A stretch of 64,000 nt of DNA from Allocatelliglobosispora scoriae (GCF_014204945.1 NZ_JACHMN010000002.1:2379001-2443000), one strand, 5' to 3'; counted from the stretch's first letter, positions 52,931 through 61,859 are shown. Made by a program: numbers and translations. The notes: a model not told the origin generated them from the letters alone.

Positions 52931-54271
52931 ATGAAGACTCTCCGCACGGCGTTAACCGCGCTCCTGGTCGGCACCGTCGCCGCCACCGCCGCGCTCGTCG
53001 CCAGCCCCGCTTACGCCGGGACCGTCACGGCCGCGTTCAGCAAGGACTCCGACTGGGGTACGGCCTACCAGGCGAAATACACGATCACCAACGGTTCCGC
53101 CGTCGCCATCTCCAGCTGGACGATCATCTTCGACCTGCCCGCCGGGCACACGATCGGCAGCTTCTGGGACGTCGCGATCACCACCAGCGGACAGCGCGTC
53201 ACCGCGAAGAACAAGGGCTACAACGGCACCGTCGCGCCCAACGCGAGCGTCTCCTTCGGCTTCATCGTCAACGGCGGCTCCGGTGTGCCCACCGGCTGCA
53301 CCATCAACGGCGTCGCCTGCGCAGGTGGCCCGAGCAGCCCGTCACCCAGCTCGCCCCAGTCGCCCAGCCCGACGCCGTCCGTGCCGCCGCTGCCGGTCAG
53401 CCTGCCCGTGGCGCCCTATGTGGACATGGGATCGTGGCCGACACCGTCGCTCACCGCGATGGCGAGCGCCGGCAACCTCAAGAGCTTCACGCTCGCCTTC
53501 ATCACCGCCTCGGCCTGCAAGGCGATGTGGTTCAACGCCTACGACCCGCGCCAGGCATGGGCCAAGGACCAGATCGACGCGATCCGGGCGGGCGGCGGGG
53601 ACGTGAAGATCTCCTTCGGGGGCGCCTCCGGTGCGGAGCTCGCGCAGGCATGCACCTCGGTCAGCGCGCTGCAGGCGGAGTACCAGGCGGTTGTCACGGC
53701 GTACAACCTGCGGTATTTGGACATGGACATCGAGGGAGCCGCAGCGGCCGAACCGGCCTCGATCGCGCGGCGCTCGGCCGCCCTGAAGGGTCTGCAGACC
53801 GCGAACCCCAACCTGAAGATCTCGCTGACCCTGCCGGTGCTGCCGGAGGGTCTCACCGCCGACGGGCTCAACGTGGTGCGCTCCGCCCGTGACGCCGGGG
53901 TCAACCTGGACCTCGTCAACATCATGGCGATGGACTACTACCGCGCCGGCGACTACGGCGACCTCGCCGTGCAGGCGGCGAACTCCACCTTCGCCCAGCT
54001 CAAGACGCTCTACCCGGGCAAGACCGACGCGCAGGTCTGGCGGATGGTCGGCATCACGCCGATGCTCGGCACCAACGACGACCAGCACATCTACAACCAG
54101 GACGACGCACGGCAGCTCGTCACCTTCGCCAAGGGCAAGCACCTGGGCCTGCTCGCCTTCTGGGAGATGACCCGCGACCGCAACGCCTGCAACGGCGCGC
54201 TCTACATGTGCACCAACATCCCGCAGACGCCCTACGAGTTCAGCAAGATCTTCGCCGGTTACACCGGCTGA
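52931..54271 (+). CDS. Secreted GH18 chitinase with N-terminal CBM2
   Basis: 446 residues. Signal peptide (about 1-29, AYA-G). A CBM2 (about 30-133, with WGTAYQAKYTITN and Cys pair at the C-terminal end) is joined by a Ser/Pro linker to a GH18 domain (about 158-446). The catalytic DxDxE is in LRYLDMDIEGA (about 260-270), with ISFGGASG (about 230) and NIMAMDYY (about 330) as further GH18 elements. The domain type is close to the short bacterial chitinases (ChiD/C-like), different from the first chitinase in this window. CBM2 targets chitin or cellulose. Regulation is probably through the palindrome upstream of the start. Confidence 0.93.
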   Translation: MKTLRTALTALLVGTVAATAALVASPAYAGTVTAAFSKDSDWGTAYQAKYTITNGSAVAISSWTIIFDLPAGHTIGSFWDVAITTSGQRVTAKNKGYNGTVAPNASVSFGFIVNGGSGVPTGCTINGVACAGGPSSPSPSSPQSPSPTPSVPPLPVSLPVAPYVDMGSWPTPSLTAMASAGNLKSFTLAFITASACKAMWFNAYDPRQAWAKDQIDAIRAGGGDVKISFGGASGAELAQACTSVSALQAEYQAVVTAYNLRYLDMDIEGAAAAEPASIARRSAALKGLQTANPNLKISLTLPVLPEGLTADGLNVVRSARDAGVNLDLVNIMAMDYYRAGDYGDLAVQAANSTFAQLKTLYPGKTDAQVWRMVGITPMLGTNDDQHIYNQDDARQLVTFAKGKHLGLLAFWEMTRDRNACNGALYMCTNIPQTPYEFSKIFAGYTG

Positions 54272-54276
54272 TCGAC

Positions 54277-54314
54277 GGGGTGGCCGGGGTCGCTTCGGCG
54301 GATCCGGCCACCCC
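54277..54314. terminator. Bidirectional terminator hairpin
   Basis: GGGGTGGCCGG (54277-54287) and CCGGCCACCCC (54304-54314), perfect 11-base arms with a 16-base loop, between the convergent chitinase and permease genes. Confidence 0.8.
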
Positions 54315-54323
54315 TGGAACCCG

Positions 54324-55580
54324 CTAGCTGCGCAGGCTGGTCGCGGGGGCCACCCGGCTCGCCGCCCAGGCGGGGTAGAGCCCGGCGAGCGCGCCCACGG
54401 CCAGGCCGACCAGCGGGCCGGCGGCGATGAGCGGCGGCTCCAGCACGATCAACCAGCCCTTGACGAGGGCGACGGCGACGGTGATGTTCACTCCGATGAT
54501 CGTGCCCAGGACGCCGCCGGCCAGGCCGAGCAGCACGCTCTCGAAGAGGAATTGGCCGCCGACCGCCCGCCGGGACGCGCCGACCGCCCGGCGCAGGCCG
54601 ATCTCCGCCCGGCGCTCCAGCACCGAGATGAGCGTGGTGTTCGAGACACCGAGAGCGCCGATGATCAGGGAGACCACCGCGAGGCCGAGGAAGAGCGCCC
54701 GGGTGTCCCCCTCCACGCCGGTCCGGAAGGTACGCAGATCCGGCGGCACGAGGGCGATCACGGCATCCGGGTCCTGCGGCGACAGGGCCAGTGGCGCCTC
54801 GTCGGCCACCTGATCGGCGGCGCCGAGACTGGTCCGGATCACCATCTCCGGCGGAGCCATCACGTCGGCCGCGCCGGGGGCGAGACACGTCTCGTAGGGC
54901 AGGATCACCGCCCCGGTCAGCCGCGTCTCCCCGGGCGGCGCCGCGTAGACACCCAGCACCGCGACCGATCGGCCGTCGATGAAGATCAGCATCGGCGCGG
55001 CCGGTCCGGCAGCGGTCTCCACGCCGAGCTCCTCAGCGGCGACGGTGTCGAGCAACGCCACCGGTTCCCGCCGCGCGCCGTGACCGTCGTCGAAGAAACG
55101 GCCGCTGACCAGGGTCGCCCCCAGCGCGGTCAGCGCACCGGGCTGCGCCGCCGCCACGGTGACCCGCTTGTTCTCGCCGCCGACCCTGACCCGGCTCGCC
55201 GACCGGTCCTGGCGGCCCGGGCAGAAGAGTCCGGCGGCGACGACGCCGTTGAGGCGGGCCACCCGCTGAGCGGTGTCGGTGACCGGCCGTGCCGCGTCCT
55301 CGCCATAGCGCATCGTCACCAGCGTCGCCCGGACCGCGTCGAACTTGTCGGAGATCGCGGCGCTGGCACTGGCGGTGACGCCGACCGTGGCCACGGTCGC
55401 CGCGATGCCGAGGCCGATGCCCGCTGCCGTCAGCATCGACCTGCTCCGACGGCCGATGACCGCGCGAGCGGCGTGGGCGAGAACGTCGATCACCGCCGTC
55501 CTCGGTCGGCGGGGCGGTTGCTCACCGGGCTTCGAGCGCACGGTCGGGAACTCGGCCGTGGGCAGATCAGCCGTAGACAT
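54324..55580 (-). CDS. MacB-like ABC transporter permease
   Basis: 418 residues. A cytoplasmic N-terminus of about 65 residues, a first helix (about 68-92, [19 protein letters not shown]), a large extracellular MacB-type core (about 95-285), then three helices (about 300-325, 350-372, 385-405) with [28 protein letters not shown], the FtsX-like signature, divided here. Permeases of this class transmit motion instead of making a pore, moving substrates out from the outer leaflet. ATG 55580 overlaps the ATPase stop by 14 bases. With the ATPase and adaptor it forms a tripartite unit. Confidence 0.88.
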   Translation of the reverse strand: MSTADLPTAEFPTVRSKPGEQPPRRPRTAVIDVLAHAARAVIGRRSRSMLTAAGIGLGIAATVATVGVTASASAAISDKFDAVRATLVTMRYGEDAARPVTDTAQRVARLNGVVAAGLFCPGRQDRSASRVRVGGENKRVTVAAAQPGALTALGATLVSGRFFDDGHGARREPVALLDTVAAEELGVETAAGPAAPMLIFIDGRSVAVLGVYAAPPGETRLTGAVILPYETCLAPGAADVMAPPEMVIRTSLGAADQVADEAPLALSPQDPDAVIALVPPDLRTFRTGVEGDTRALFLGLAVVSLIIGALGVSNTTLISVLERRAEIGLRRAVGASRRAVGGQFLFESVLLGLAGGVLGTIIGVNITVAVALVKGWLIVLEPPLIAAGPLVGLAVGALAGLYPAWAASRVAPATSLRS

Positions 55581-56238
55581 GGCCGTCCACCACCTCCACC
55601 GCACGATCGGCGCGGTCCCTGACATATGACTCATGGGTCACCACGACCACGGCCCGGGAGCCGGTGACCATGCGGCGCAGCAGGTCCAGGATCGCCTCGG
55701 TGTTCTCGCTGTCCAGGTTGCCGGTCGGCTCGTCGCAGAGGAGCAGCGCGGGCTCGTGCACGATCGCCCGGGCGATCGCCACCCGCTGCTGCTCGCCCCC
55801 GGAGAGGGTGGCCGGTCGAGCACTCAGCCGGTGCCCGAGCCCGACCGTCGTCAACGCGGTGACGGCGAGGTCGCGGCGGAGCTGCCGGGGGAAGCCCTGA
55901 TGGGTCAGCGGCAGCGTCACATTGGCGACGCAGTCCAGGTAGGGCACGAGGTGGAACGACTGGAAGACGAAGCCGAGCCGGGTGGCCCGCAGTGCCGTCC
56001 GGTCGCGGTCGGACAGGACGGAGGTGTCGACACCGGCGAGCATCCGGACCCCGCTGGTCGGCTCGTCGAGCAGCCCGAGGATGTTGAGCAGGGTCGACTT
56101 GCCGGAGCCGGAGGGTCCGACGATCGCCACCATCTCACCGCCGTGGATCGTCAGGTTGGCGTCTCGCAACGCCGTGACAGCCGGTGGCCCCGGGTAGGTC
56201 CGGGTCACCGACGCCAGTGCCAGCAGTGGCTCAGCCAC
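55567..56238 (-). CDS. ABC transporter ATPase (MacB/LolD-like)
   Basis: 223 residues, a complete nucleotide-binding domain: Walker [10 protein letters not shown] (about 37-45), the Q loop [17 protein letters not shown] (about 86-102), signature [14 protein letters not shown] (about 143-156), Walker [13 protein letters not shown] (about 164-175) and the H-loop VVVVTHES (about 198). I chose GTG 56238, eight bases inside the end of the adaptor gene, because the family starts with such a short lead. The longer frame is Arg/Ser-rich and overlaps the adaptor. Energises the neighbouring permease. Confidence 0.9.
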   Translation of the reverse strand: MAEPLLALASVTRTYPGPPAVTALRDANLTIHGGEMVAIVGPSGSGKSTLLNILGLLDEPTSGVRMLAGVDTSVLSDRDRTALRATRLGFVFQSFHLVPYLDCVANVTLPLTHQGFPRQLRRDLAVTALTTVGLGHRLSARPATLSGGEQQRVAIARAIVHEPALLLCDEPTGNLDSENTEAILDLLRRMVTGSRAVVVVTHESYVRDRADRAVEVVDGHVYG

Positions 56239-57436
56239 GCGGACCGCCGGTGGCGGAGACGAGCACCTGGTCTCCTGCTGCGAGGGCGCCGCCGACCGGG
56301 CTGACCGCGACCTGCCCGACGACTGTGACCAGCACATTCACCGTCACCTCCCGGCGTTGCCCGCCGTTGGTGACCACGGTGACGGTGACGGTGCCGTCCG
56401 CAGCGGTCCACAGCGCGGAGACCGGGACGACGAGGGCACCGTCCGGGCTCTTCGCCTTCTCCACGACCACCTGCTGCGGGTCGCCGGGCGGTGCGCCGAC
56501 GGAGCCGCCGACCTCGAAGATCGCGACCCGCTGACCGGCCTGTCCGAGCGGCCCCGCCGCACCGTCCGTGCCGCCGGTCGGGGGCGGGCTGTCGCGTACC
56601 TCCACCAGGCGGGTGCCCCGCTGTGACAGGGGGCCCTCGCCGAAACGCAGCGCCGTGGTCGGCGGCAACGCGCTCAGCGCTCGCTCCGTCGCGTCGTCGA
56701 CCGTGACGTGCACCTGCCACGCCCCCGAGGCGAGCACGACCAGCGAGGCACCGGCGGTCGCGCCGACCGAGGCCGGGACGCTGGTCACCATCGCCGGCAG
56801 CGTCGGGACGAAGGCGATCTCGCCCGCCGGGACGACCATCCGGGTCGTCGGTGTCGTCGGCGGAGGGCTGGCCGGCGTGGTGCTCGCGCTCGCCTCGACC
56901 GGTCTGCGCACCGGTTGGTACCCGGCCGCGGTGTAGAGCTTGCGCAGGTCGGACTCGGTGCGGCCGTCGAAGACACCGGTGATCGGCGTGTTGTATCTCG
57001 CGCGCAGACCGCGCTGCAACTGCGTCACGTCCGGGCCGCGATCCCCCCGAGCGATATCCCGGTACGCCGGGAAGGCCCCCGCCAGCGCGATCACCGGTCG
57101 ACCGGAGACCACGGCCAGCACCTTGCCCGCATTGACGGTGTCGCCCGCCTTGACCGGCACCTTGGTGATCACGAGCTTCGTGGCCCCCTCGACGGCCGTC
57201 GGCCCGGGAACCACCACGGTGGCGGACCGGGCCAGAACGCCGTCGAGAAGCAGCTGGTCGACGATGCGGTCGCTGGTGACGGGAGCTGTGATCATCGACC
57301 GGCTGGGCGGTGCGGCCTGCGCGGCTCGCTGGCCCGGCGTCCGAGCGGTGGTGGCGGCGATCCATGCCACGACGGTGGCGGCGACGAGCACGGCCGCTCC
57401 CCCACCGAGAGCGATCATCCTGGCTCGCGGTCGCAT
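56231..57436 (-). CDS. Membrane-fusion-like adaptor with peptidoglycan-binding domain
   Basis: 401 residues. One N-terminal membrane helix (about 8-28) is followed by an HlyD/RND-adaptor-type structure: a first biotinyl-lipoyl-like segment (about 60-115), a PG_binding_1 domain (about 125-172, with GDRGPDVTQLQRGL and GVFDGRTESDLRKLYTAAG) and a beta-barrel C-terminal half (about 200-401). In Gram-positives such adaptors couple MacB-like pumps to the envelope; the PG-binding insert suggests direct docking on the wall. ATG 57436 has AAGGAGG upstream, a strong site, so it is the first gene of the adaptor-ATPase-permease operon. Confidence 0.85.
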   Translation of the reverse strand: MRPRARMIALGGGAAVLVAATVVAWIAATTARTPGQRAAQAAPPSRSMITAPVTSDRIVDQLLLDGVLARSATVVVPGPTAVEGATKLVITKVPVKAGDTVNAGKVLAVVSGRPVIALAGAFPAYRDIARGDRGPDVTQLQRGLRARYNTPITGVFDGRTESDLRKLYTAAGYQPVRRPVEASASTTPASPPPTTPTTRMVVPAGEIAFVPTLPAMVTSVPASVGATAGASLVVLASGAWQVHVTVDDATERALSALPPTTALRFGEGPLSQRGTRLVEVRDSPPPTGGTDGAAGPLGQAGQRVAIFEVGGSVGAPPGDPQQVVVEKAKSPDGALVVPVSALWTAADGTVTVTVVTNGGQRREVTVNVLVTVVGQVAVSPVGGALAAGDQVLVSATGGPRG

Positions 57437-57485
57437 GGTCCTCCTTCAATCGGCGTTGGCGGGAAACCGGCGGAGCTGAGCCGCA

Positions 57486-58427
57486 TCAGGACGCTAGCAA
57501 CTGCTGAGCCTTGCCGAGTGCCGCACGCAGGGTCTCCTGATCCGCCACGAGCTGGACTTCGTGGTCGGCGAGGTACTTGTCGACCTGGGCACGGTAGGCC
57601 TGCTGCTGCGCGTCGTGGATCTTCGCCTCGCCCGAGCACGCGACATCGGCGACGGCGAGCTGGATCTCCTTGGTCAGCGCCTCGGCCTTGGGCAGGGCGG
57701 GGCCGCTGCGGGGCCAGTAGTAGCGCAGTGCCCGCTCCGTCGCCTCCTCGGGCTTGGCGAGATCGGCGGCTCCCTTGCCCTTCATACACGACGACCAGGA
57801 CTTGTAGGCCTTGACCAGGGCGGGGTCCTCCTCGATCGCGGCGGCCACGGCGTTGGCGGCGTCCGGTCCGACCGTCAGCAGGCGGACATAGGTCTCCCGG
57901 TCGCCGAAGACGGTGACGATCGACTTCTCATAGCAGCCGCCGACATAGAAGCGCGCCTTCTCGCCGCTGCCCAGCGTGACGACGGTCAGCTTGCCCAGGG
58001 CCTGCTGGTACTTCTCGACATCGGCTGCGGCCATGCCGGCCTGCGGGTTCGGCTTGTTCGCGGGCCCGCTCGGGGTGGGCCGCACCGTCTCCCTGCCGAA
58101 TCCGTAGCCGAAGTTCTTCGCCTCGTCGGCGGTGAGGGTGTCGTCGGAGGGGGCCACCGGGAGCGAGGAGCTCTGCTCCCAGACGAGCCCGGGCAGGTGG
58201 CGGGTGAAGCCCTTCGCCTCCATGCACTTGACGATCGCCTTGTTGGTGGCGTTGATCGCCTGGTCGGCGAGGGCGACGGTCTGCGCCAGCACGGCGGAGC
58301 CCGAGGCGGCCGCGCGAGACTGCTCGGGTCCAGCCGTGCCGCCGGGCTCGGCGGAGGTGCCGGGGTCGGTCGTGCATGCCGACACCAGGAGCAGCAGAGA
58401 CAACCCTATGAGGTGCTGGGCCTTCAT
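57486..58427 (-). CDS. Lipoprotein with conserved Cys pattern, paralogue of 58988-59959
   Basis: 313 residues. Signal peptide with lipobox LLLVSAC (Cys about 18). No known domain recognised. It shares an ordered motif series with the protein at 58988-59959: a CM after a helix (KCMEAKGF), NFGYGFGRE, a YQQALG stretch, GGCYEKS...FGD, WSSCMKGKG and VADVACSGE. The cysteines recur at matching places, so disulfides are likely. The gene lies 49 bases before the ABC adaptor on the same strand and may be in the same operon. ATG 58427 with AAAGG upstream. Function unknown; an envelope sensor or cargo role is only a hypothesis. Confidence 0.7.
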   Translation of the reverse strand: MKAQHLIGLSLLLLVSACTTDPGTSAEPGGTAGPEQSRAAASGSAVLAQTVALADQAINATNKAIVKCMEAKGFTRHLPGLVWEQSSSLPVAPSDDTLTADEAKNFGYGFGRETVRPTPSGPANKPNPQAGMAAADVEKYQQALGKLTVVTLGSGEKARFYVGGCYEKSIVTVFGDRETYVRLLTVGPDAANAVAAAIEEDPALVKAYKSWSSCMKGKGAADLAKPEEATERALRYYWPRSGPALPKAEALTKEIQLAVADVACSGEAKIHDAQQQAYRAQVDKYLADHEVQLVADQETLRAALGKAQQLLAS

Positions 58428-58468
58428 GACATGCCTTTCCGTCACGGAGTTGGGTTAGACGTGCGTAT

Positions 58469-58496
58469 GGTGGTGCCACCGATCGGCGGCACCACC
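58469..58496 (-). terminator. Terminator hairpin after the I36-like gene
   Basis: GGTGGTGCCACC (58469-58480), loop GATC, GGCGGCACCACC (58485-58496), one G-T pair. It lies between the I36-like gene and the lipoprotein gene and separates them into two units. Confidence 0.75.
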
Positions 58497-58550
58497 ACCT
58501 AGCTAGTCATAACGCAGGCGAACCCGGGCGGGTTGCATTGCGAGTGGACC

Positions 58551-58988
58551 CTAAAGGACGACGTACCCGTTGCAGGAGTTCTTCCAGACATGGCCCTCGA
58601 CATCGTTGTCGATGTCGATGTTCCCACCCAGGGTGTAGCCCTTCTTGAGGCAGCGGAAGATCGCGTTGCCCGGGGCGCCGTTGATCGTGAAGAAGACGAC
58701 GTTGCCGTAGGTGCTCGTGCCGTGGTTCTCCCACGACTCCGAGCGGTTGTCCATGTAGCGGAACTGCGATGCGACCGAGCCGCCGAGGTAGTCCCACTCG
58801 TCGTCGAAGTAGCCGACGCCGCTGCCACCCCAGTTGATGTAGTCGAAGTCGCAGACGTAACCCGCGTTGCAGTCCAGGTCACCGGTGGCGTCGTACTCGC
58901 CGGCCTGGGCCGGCTGTCCGCTGATCGCCAGGACGACTGCCGCGGCGGTGCCGGCGATGGCGGCTGCGAGCTTAGTGCGCATGAACAT
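58551..58988 (-). CDS. Small secreted beta-gamma-crystallin/I36-like protein
   Basis: 145 residues. Signal peptide (about 3-29, AQA-G). The mature part (about 115 residues) is rich in Trp, Tyr, Gly and Asp: CNAGYVCDFDYINWGG, DDEWDYLGG and NRSESWENHG resemble the peptidase inhibitor family I36 (SMPI-like, a beta-gamma-crystallin fold). Four Cys are present, enough for two disulfides. Protease inhibition is a family-based guess. The first ATG, 58988, overlaps the preceding stop as TGATG and has AAGGGA upstream; ATG 58982 is an alternative. A terminator hairpin follows it. Confidence 0.75.
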   Translation of the reverse strand: MFMRTKLAAAIAGTAAAVVLAISGQPAQAGEYDATGDLDCNAGYVCDFDYINWGGSGVGYFDDEWDYLGGSVASQFRYMDNRSESWENHGTSTYGNVVFFTINGAPGNAIFRCLKKGYTLGGNIDIDNDVEGHVWKNSCNGYVVL

Positions 58989-59959
58989 CACTTCCCTTTC
59001 TCTATAAGGGCATTTACCATCGACCGCGCGCGTTGGACGGCGCCTGTCCGCAACGTGCGGTAGCTCTCTATCTCCCCCGCGCTGTCGCGGAGCAGGCCCT
59101 TGAGGTGTCGGGCCTGAAGTCGATCTCCAATGGTGCGCAATCGCGATTGGACGACACAGGTGGCATCGGCGGTCGCCATCGCTCGCTCGGCAGCCCATGC
59201 GGGCTCGAATTCCATCGCCGAATAGAGGGCTCTCGCCTTGTCCCGGGCATCGGTCGGATTCTCGACGGAATGACCCGCCCGCCCCATGCAGGCCCGCCAT
59301 TCGGCGAGACTCGCCTTGACCTCGGGCTCGGCGAGAACCAGGGGGATCACCTCCCCGTCGATGCCGCTGAACCGGACATCGAGCGGAACCCAGCGCGCCA
59401 GGTCGCCGAAGAGCGTGCGGCGGGCGTCGGCGAGACAGCCGGTGCTGCTGGTGCTCACCTCCGCGCCATCGGCTCGCTTCACCGTCACCACGGTCTGGCG
59501 GTCGCCGAAGAAGTCCTGCGTGTAGCGCTGCTCCTGCGGCTTGGTCAGGGTCTTGGTGTATGCCTGGTTGGCGTCCGCGTAGGAGCCCTTTCCACCGGCC
59601 CGCCGTGCCGGACCCCAGCCGTATCCATCGCGCTGAGCTGCGGCGATGTCGCTGCTGCCGTAGGGCACCACCATCGGAATCCGCGCCGACGGGTCGTTGA
59701 CCCAGTCCACGGTGAACTCGTGGCCGTGTGCCGCCATGCACTCGCCGGCGAGCAGCAGCTCGGCCCAGTCGATGAGCTCGCTCTCCGTGGCCCCCGCGTC
59801 GGGCAGCGTGCCGATGTGCAGCGCTCCGGACTTCGCCGCCGACGGCTGGGCTCCGCTGAACAGGTAGGCGGCGCTGCCCGCCGCCACCACCAGGACCACC
59901 GCGCAGATCGCGGTCCAGCGCCACCGGCGACTGCCCCCGCGCTGCTCGTTGTCGCCCAC
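58988..59959 (-). CDS. Membrane-anchored exported protein, paralogue of 57486-58427
   Basis: 323 residues. One N-terminal membrane helix (about 14-34) after a charged start, then an extracellular domain. Motifs in order: GECMAAHGH, DGYGWGPAR, PQEQRYTQDFFGD, TGCLADARRTLFGD, WRACMGRAGH, TADATCV. These match the Cys-containing motifs of the lipoprotein at 57486-58427, although that one is anchored by lipid and this one by a helix. No known domain. It is translationally coupled to the I36-like gene (TGATG). Start GTG 59959. The 185-base gap upstream is divergent and AT-rich around 60100. Confidence 0.7.
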   Translation of the reverse strand: MGDNEQRGGSRRWRWTAICAVVLVVAAGSAAYLFSGAQPSAAKSGALHIGTLPDAGATESELIDWAELLLAGECMAAHGHEFTVDWVNDPSARIPMVVPYGSSDIAAAQRDGYGWGPARRAGGKGSYADANQAYTKTLTKPQEQRYTQDFFGDRQTVVTVKRADGAEVSTSSTGCLADARRTLFGDLARWVPLDVRFSGIDGEVIPLVLAEPEVKASLAEWRACMGRAGHSVENPTDARDKARALYSAMEFEPAWAAERAMATADATCVVQSRLRTIGDRLQARHLKGLLRDSAGEIESYRTLRTGAVQRARSMVNALIEKGK

Positions 59960-60144
59960 CGTGCCCCCTCACCAGCCGTCGACAGCCGCATCGCTGCGAA
60001 CTCGATGGGCTTGGTCGAAAGCTTGCCTCCGGTGGTGCGGCCACGTAACTGGAAGGTTCCAGGGGAGGCGGGGTGGACAGTCAGATGGCGTCGTGATATG
60101 CAAATAAATACACAGACCAGCTTACGCAGCCACGGGGGAACAAG

Positions 60145-60849
60145 GTGCGCGATGCGGTTACGGTGGAGATTGCTGTCCAACAACTACCAGGGGGGCCCGG
60201 AAGACCGTCCACGGTCATTGGTTTGCGGAGCGGTCAATCGGCCGTTCTCGGTTGGTGCGGTTGCGGTCGTTGCCAGGGCATCCACCGCATTCCACAGGAG
60301 CACGGCATTACCGTTCGGATCACGGCGGAGCAGGACCAATGGCGACTGTGCAACCTGTCGACCATGCCCATCGTCGTCGAAGACATGGAAGATCCCGACC
60401 TCGTCATCACCATCCCGGCCGATCGGCGACTGGTCGCCGTGACGATCGAGCTGGCGCAGGTGCGGGCCCTGCATCGCGGTTTCGCCCAGCCCGCACTGAA
60501 GATCTTCGGACCGGCCCAGAGATCAGTCGATGAACCGACAGTCTGTGCCGCGCCGACACATCACTCGCCCCAACTCAACGAGGACACCCGCTACTTCGCC
60601 ACGCTGGTCGCCCTGTGCGCACCACGGCTGCGGGAGAGCCCGGTCGCGACGCTGCCCACCGCGCGGGAGATCGCCGAGATGTTCACGGCGATCGGCCAGC
60701 CGACCACGCAGCGAGCGGTCGATTCACACCTGGACGCGATCCGGGCGCGGTTGAAATTGATCGGCGAGCCTCGGGAAGCGCTCGCCACCGAGGCGATCCG
60801 CTGCGGCATCGTCCGCCGCGATCACCTCGACATCTTGCCCACTCCCTGA
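60145..60849 (+). CDS. FHA-like protein with C-terminal winged-helix domain
   Basis: 234 residues. The N-terminal half (about 1-110) has a CGCGRC zinc-like Cys cluster, then QWRLCNLSTMPIVVEDME and a VTIELAQV strand, a pattern I know from actinobacterial proteins annotated as FHA-like. The canonical FHA GR and SxxH residues are not obvious. The C-terminal half (about 135-234) has PTAREIAEMFTAIGQPTTQRAV and DAIRARLKL, a winged helix. It may join phosphothreonine or partner recognition with DNA binding. GTG start with GGGGGAA upstream. It is convergent with the MEDS gene. Confidence 0.55.
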   Translation: MRDAVTVEIAVQQLPGGPGRPSTVIGLRSGQSAVLGWCGCGRCQGIHRIPQEHGITVRITAEQDQWRLCNLSTMPIVVEDMEDPDLVITIPADRRLVAVTIELAQVRALHRGFAQPALKIFGPAQRSVDEPTVCAAPTHHSPQLNEDTRYFATLVALCAPRLRESPVATLPTAREIAEMFTAIGQPTTQRAVDSHLDAIRARLKLIGEPREALATEAIRCGIVRRDHLDILPTP

Positions 60850-60884
60850 CGGCCGCCGCATCGGAGGCGAGGGGTCGACACCGC

Positions 60885-61859
60885 TCAGTCGAGATCCGGA
60901 CCGGGCTCCACGGAGTCCGGTCCGGCGACCGGCAGCCAGAATCGGATCAGCGTGCCGTCCGACCCCGTCTGCACCCGCACCAGGTCGCAGAGCCCGTTGA
61001 GCAGCAGCAGACCCCGCCCGCTGAGGCTGTGCGGGTCGGCGAGCAGGCGCCCGGCGAGCACGTTGTGCAGCAGGCGCGGCGATTCCACCTCGCCGACGAC
61101 GTAGCTCTCCTCGCGCCAGACCCGCAGCACACCGGAGCCGCCACCGTGCTCGATGGCGTTGATCGAGAGCTCGCTCACCGCTATCTGCAGCATCGCGAGG
61201 TTGTCGGCGGCGATGCCCAGATCCGTGATGAGCCGGCGGACCTCGCGCAGCCCGTCACCGTCGAAGGCGAGTGAGATCGCCACCGCGGGCGGCTTGGGCA
61301 GCTGCTGGTCGAAGAGGAGCGAGGCCTCGTCGTCGTGCGGGTACCGCGCGCTGCGGCGGACCACACCGCGCGCGTCGAGCAGTGTCGGGTGGGTCAGCTC
61401 CGCGTCGGCGATCCGGTCGGGCTGCAGGCTGTCGAGGTCATAGGGGCAGAGCACGGTCACGTCCTGCCCGGTCAGGGCCAGGTTGATCAGCATCTCGTGC
61501 TCGAAGCAGGCCGGGTACTCCAGGTCGGTGCGGTCGGCCCAGATCGGCTCGCCGATGATCCGGGCGCGTCGATCCCCCGCCTCCTGCACGAAGGCGTCCA
61601 GAACCAGCGGCAGGATGCGGCCGGGATTGCGCCCCGCGACGCTCATGTCGGCGAATCGCAGACCGGGGATCTCCTCCGGGCCCATCGCCAGGCGCAGCGC
61701 GGCGAGATTCGCCGGGGGCAGGGCGGCGAGGACGGGTTCGCCCTCGGCGAGACCCGCTTTGATGAACGGGATCAGGGAAGCGACCAGCGCATCCCGGCCC
61801 CGGTAGAAGAGGGCGGGATGGTCCAGCGTGCCTCGCACGCGAGGGTGCTTGGTCAACAT
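60885..61859 (-). CDS. MEDS-domain/HATPase anti-sigma regulator-like protein
   Basis: 324 residues. The N-terminal part (about 1-190) has HPALFYRGRDALVASLIPFI and CPYDL near 165, matching the MEDS (DcmR-like) sensory domain. The C-terminal part (about 195-310) is an RsbW-type HATPase: VSELSINAIEHGGGSG (N box) and SGRGLLLLNGLCD (G box). This combination is known in actinobacterial RsbA-like anti-sigma regulators of stress sigma factors. ATG 61859 has GAGGAAG upstream; the longer frame adds 16 basic residues. No sigma factor or anti-anti-sigma gene is adjacent. Confidence 0.85.
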   Translation of the reverse strand: MLTKHPRVRGTLDHPALFYRGRDALVASLIPFIKAGLAEGEPVLAALPPANLAALRLAMGPEEIPGLRFADMSVAGRNPGRILPLVLDAFVQEAGDRRARIIGEPIWADRTDLEYPACFEHEMLINLALTGQDVTVLCPYDLDSLQPDRIADAELTHPTLLDARGVVRRSARYPHDDEASLLFDQQLPKPPAVAISLAFDGDGLREVRRLITDLGIAADNLAMLQIAVSELSINAIEHGGGSGVLRVWREESYVVGEVESPRLLHNVLAGRLLADPHSLSGRGLLLLNGLCDLVRVQTGSDGTLIRFWLPVAGPDSVEPGPDLD

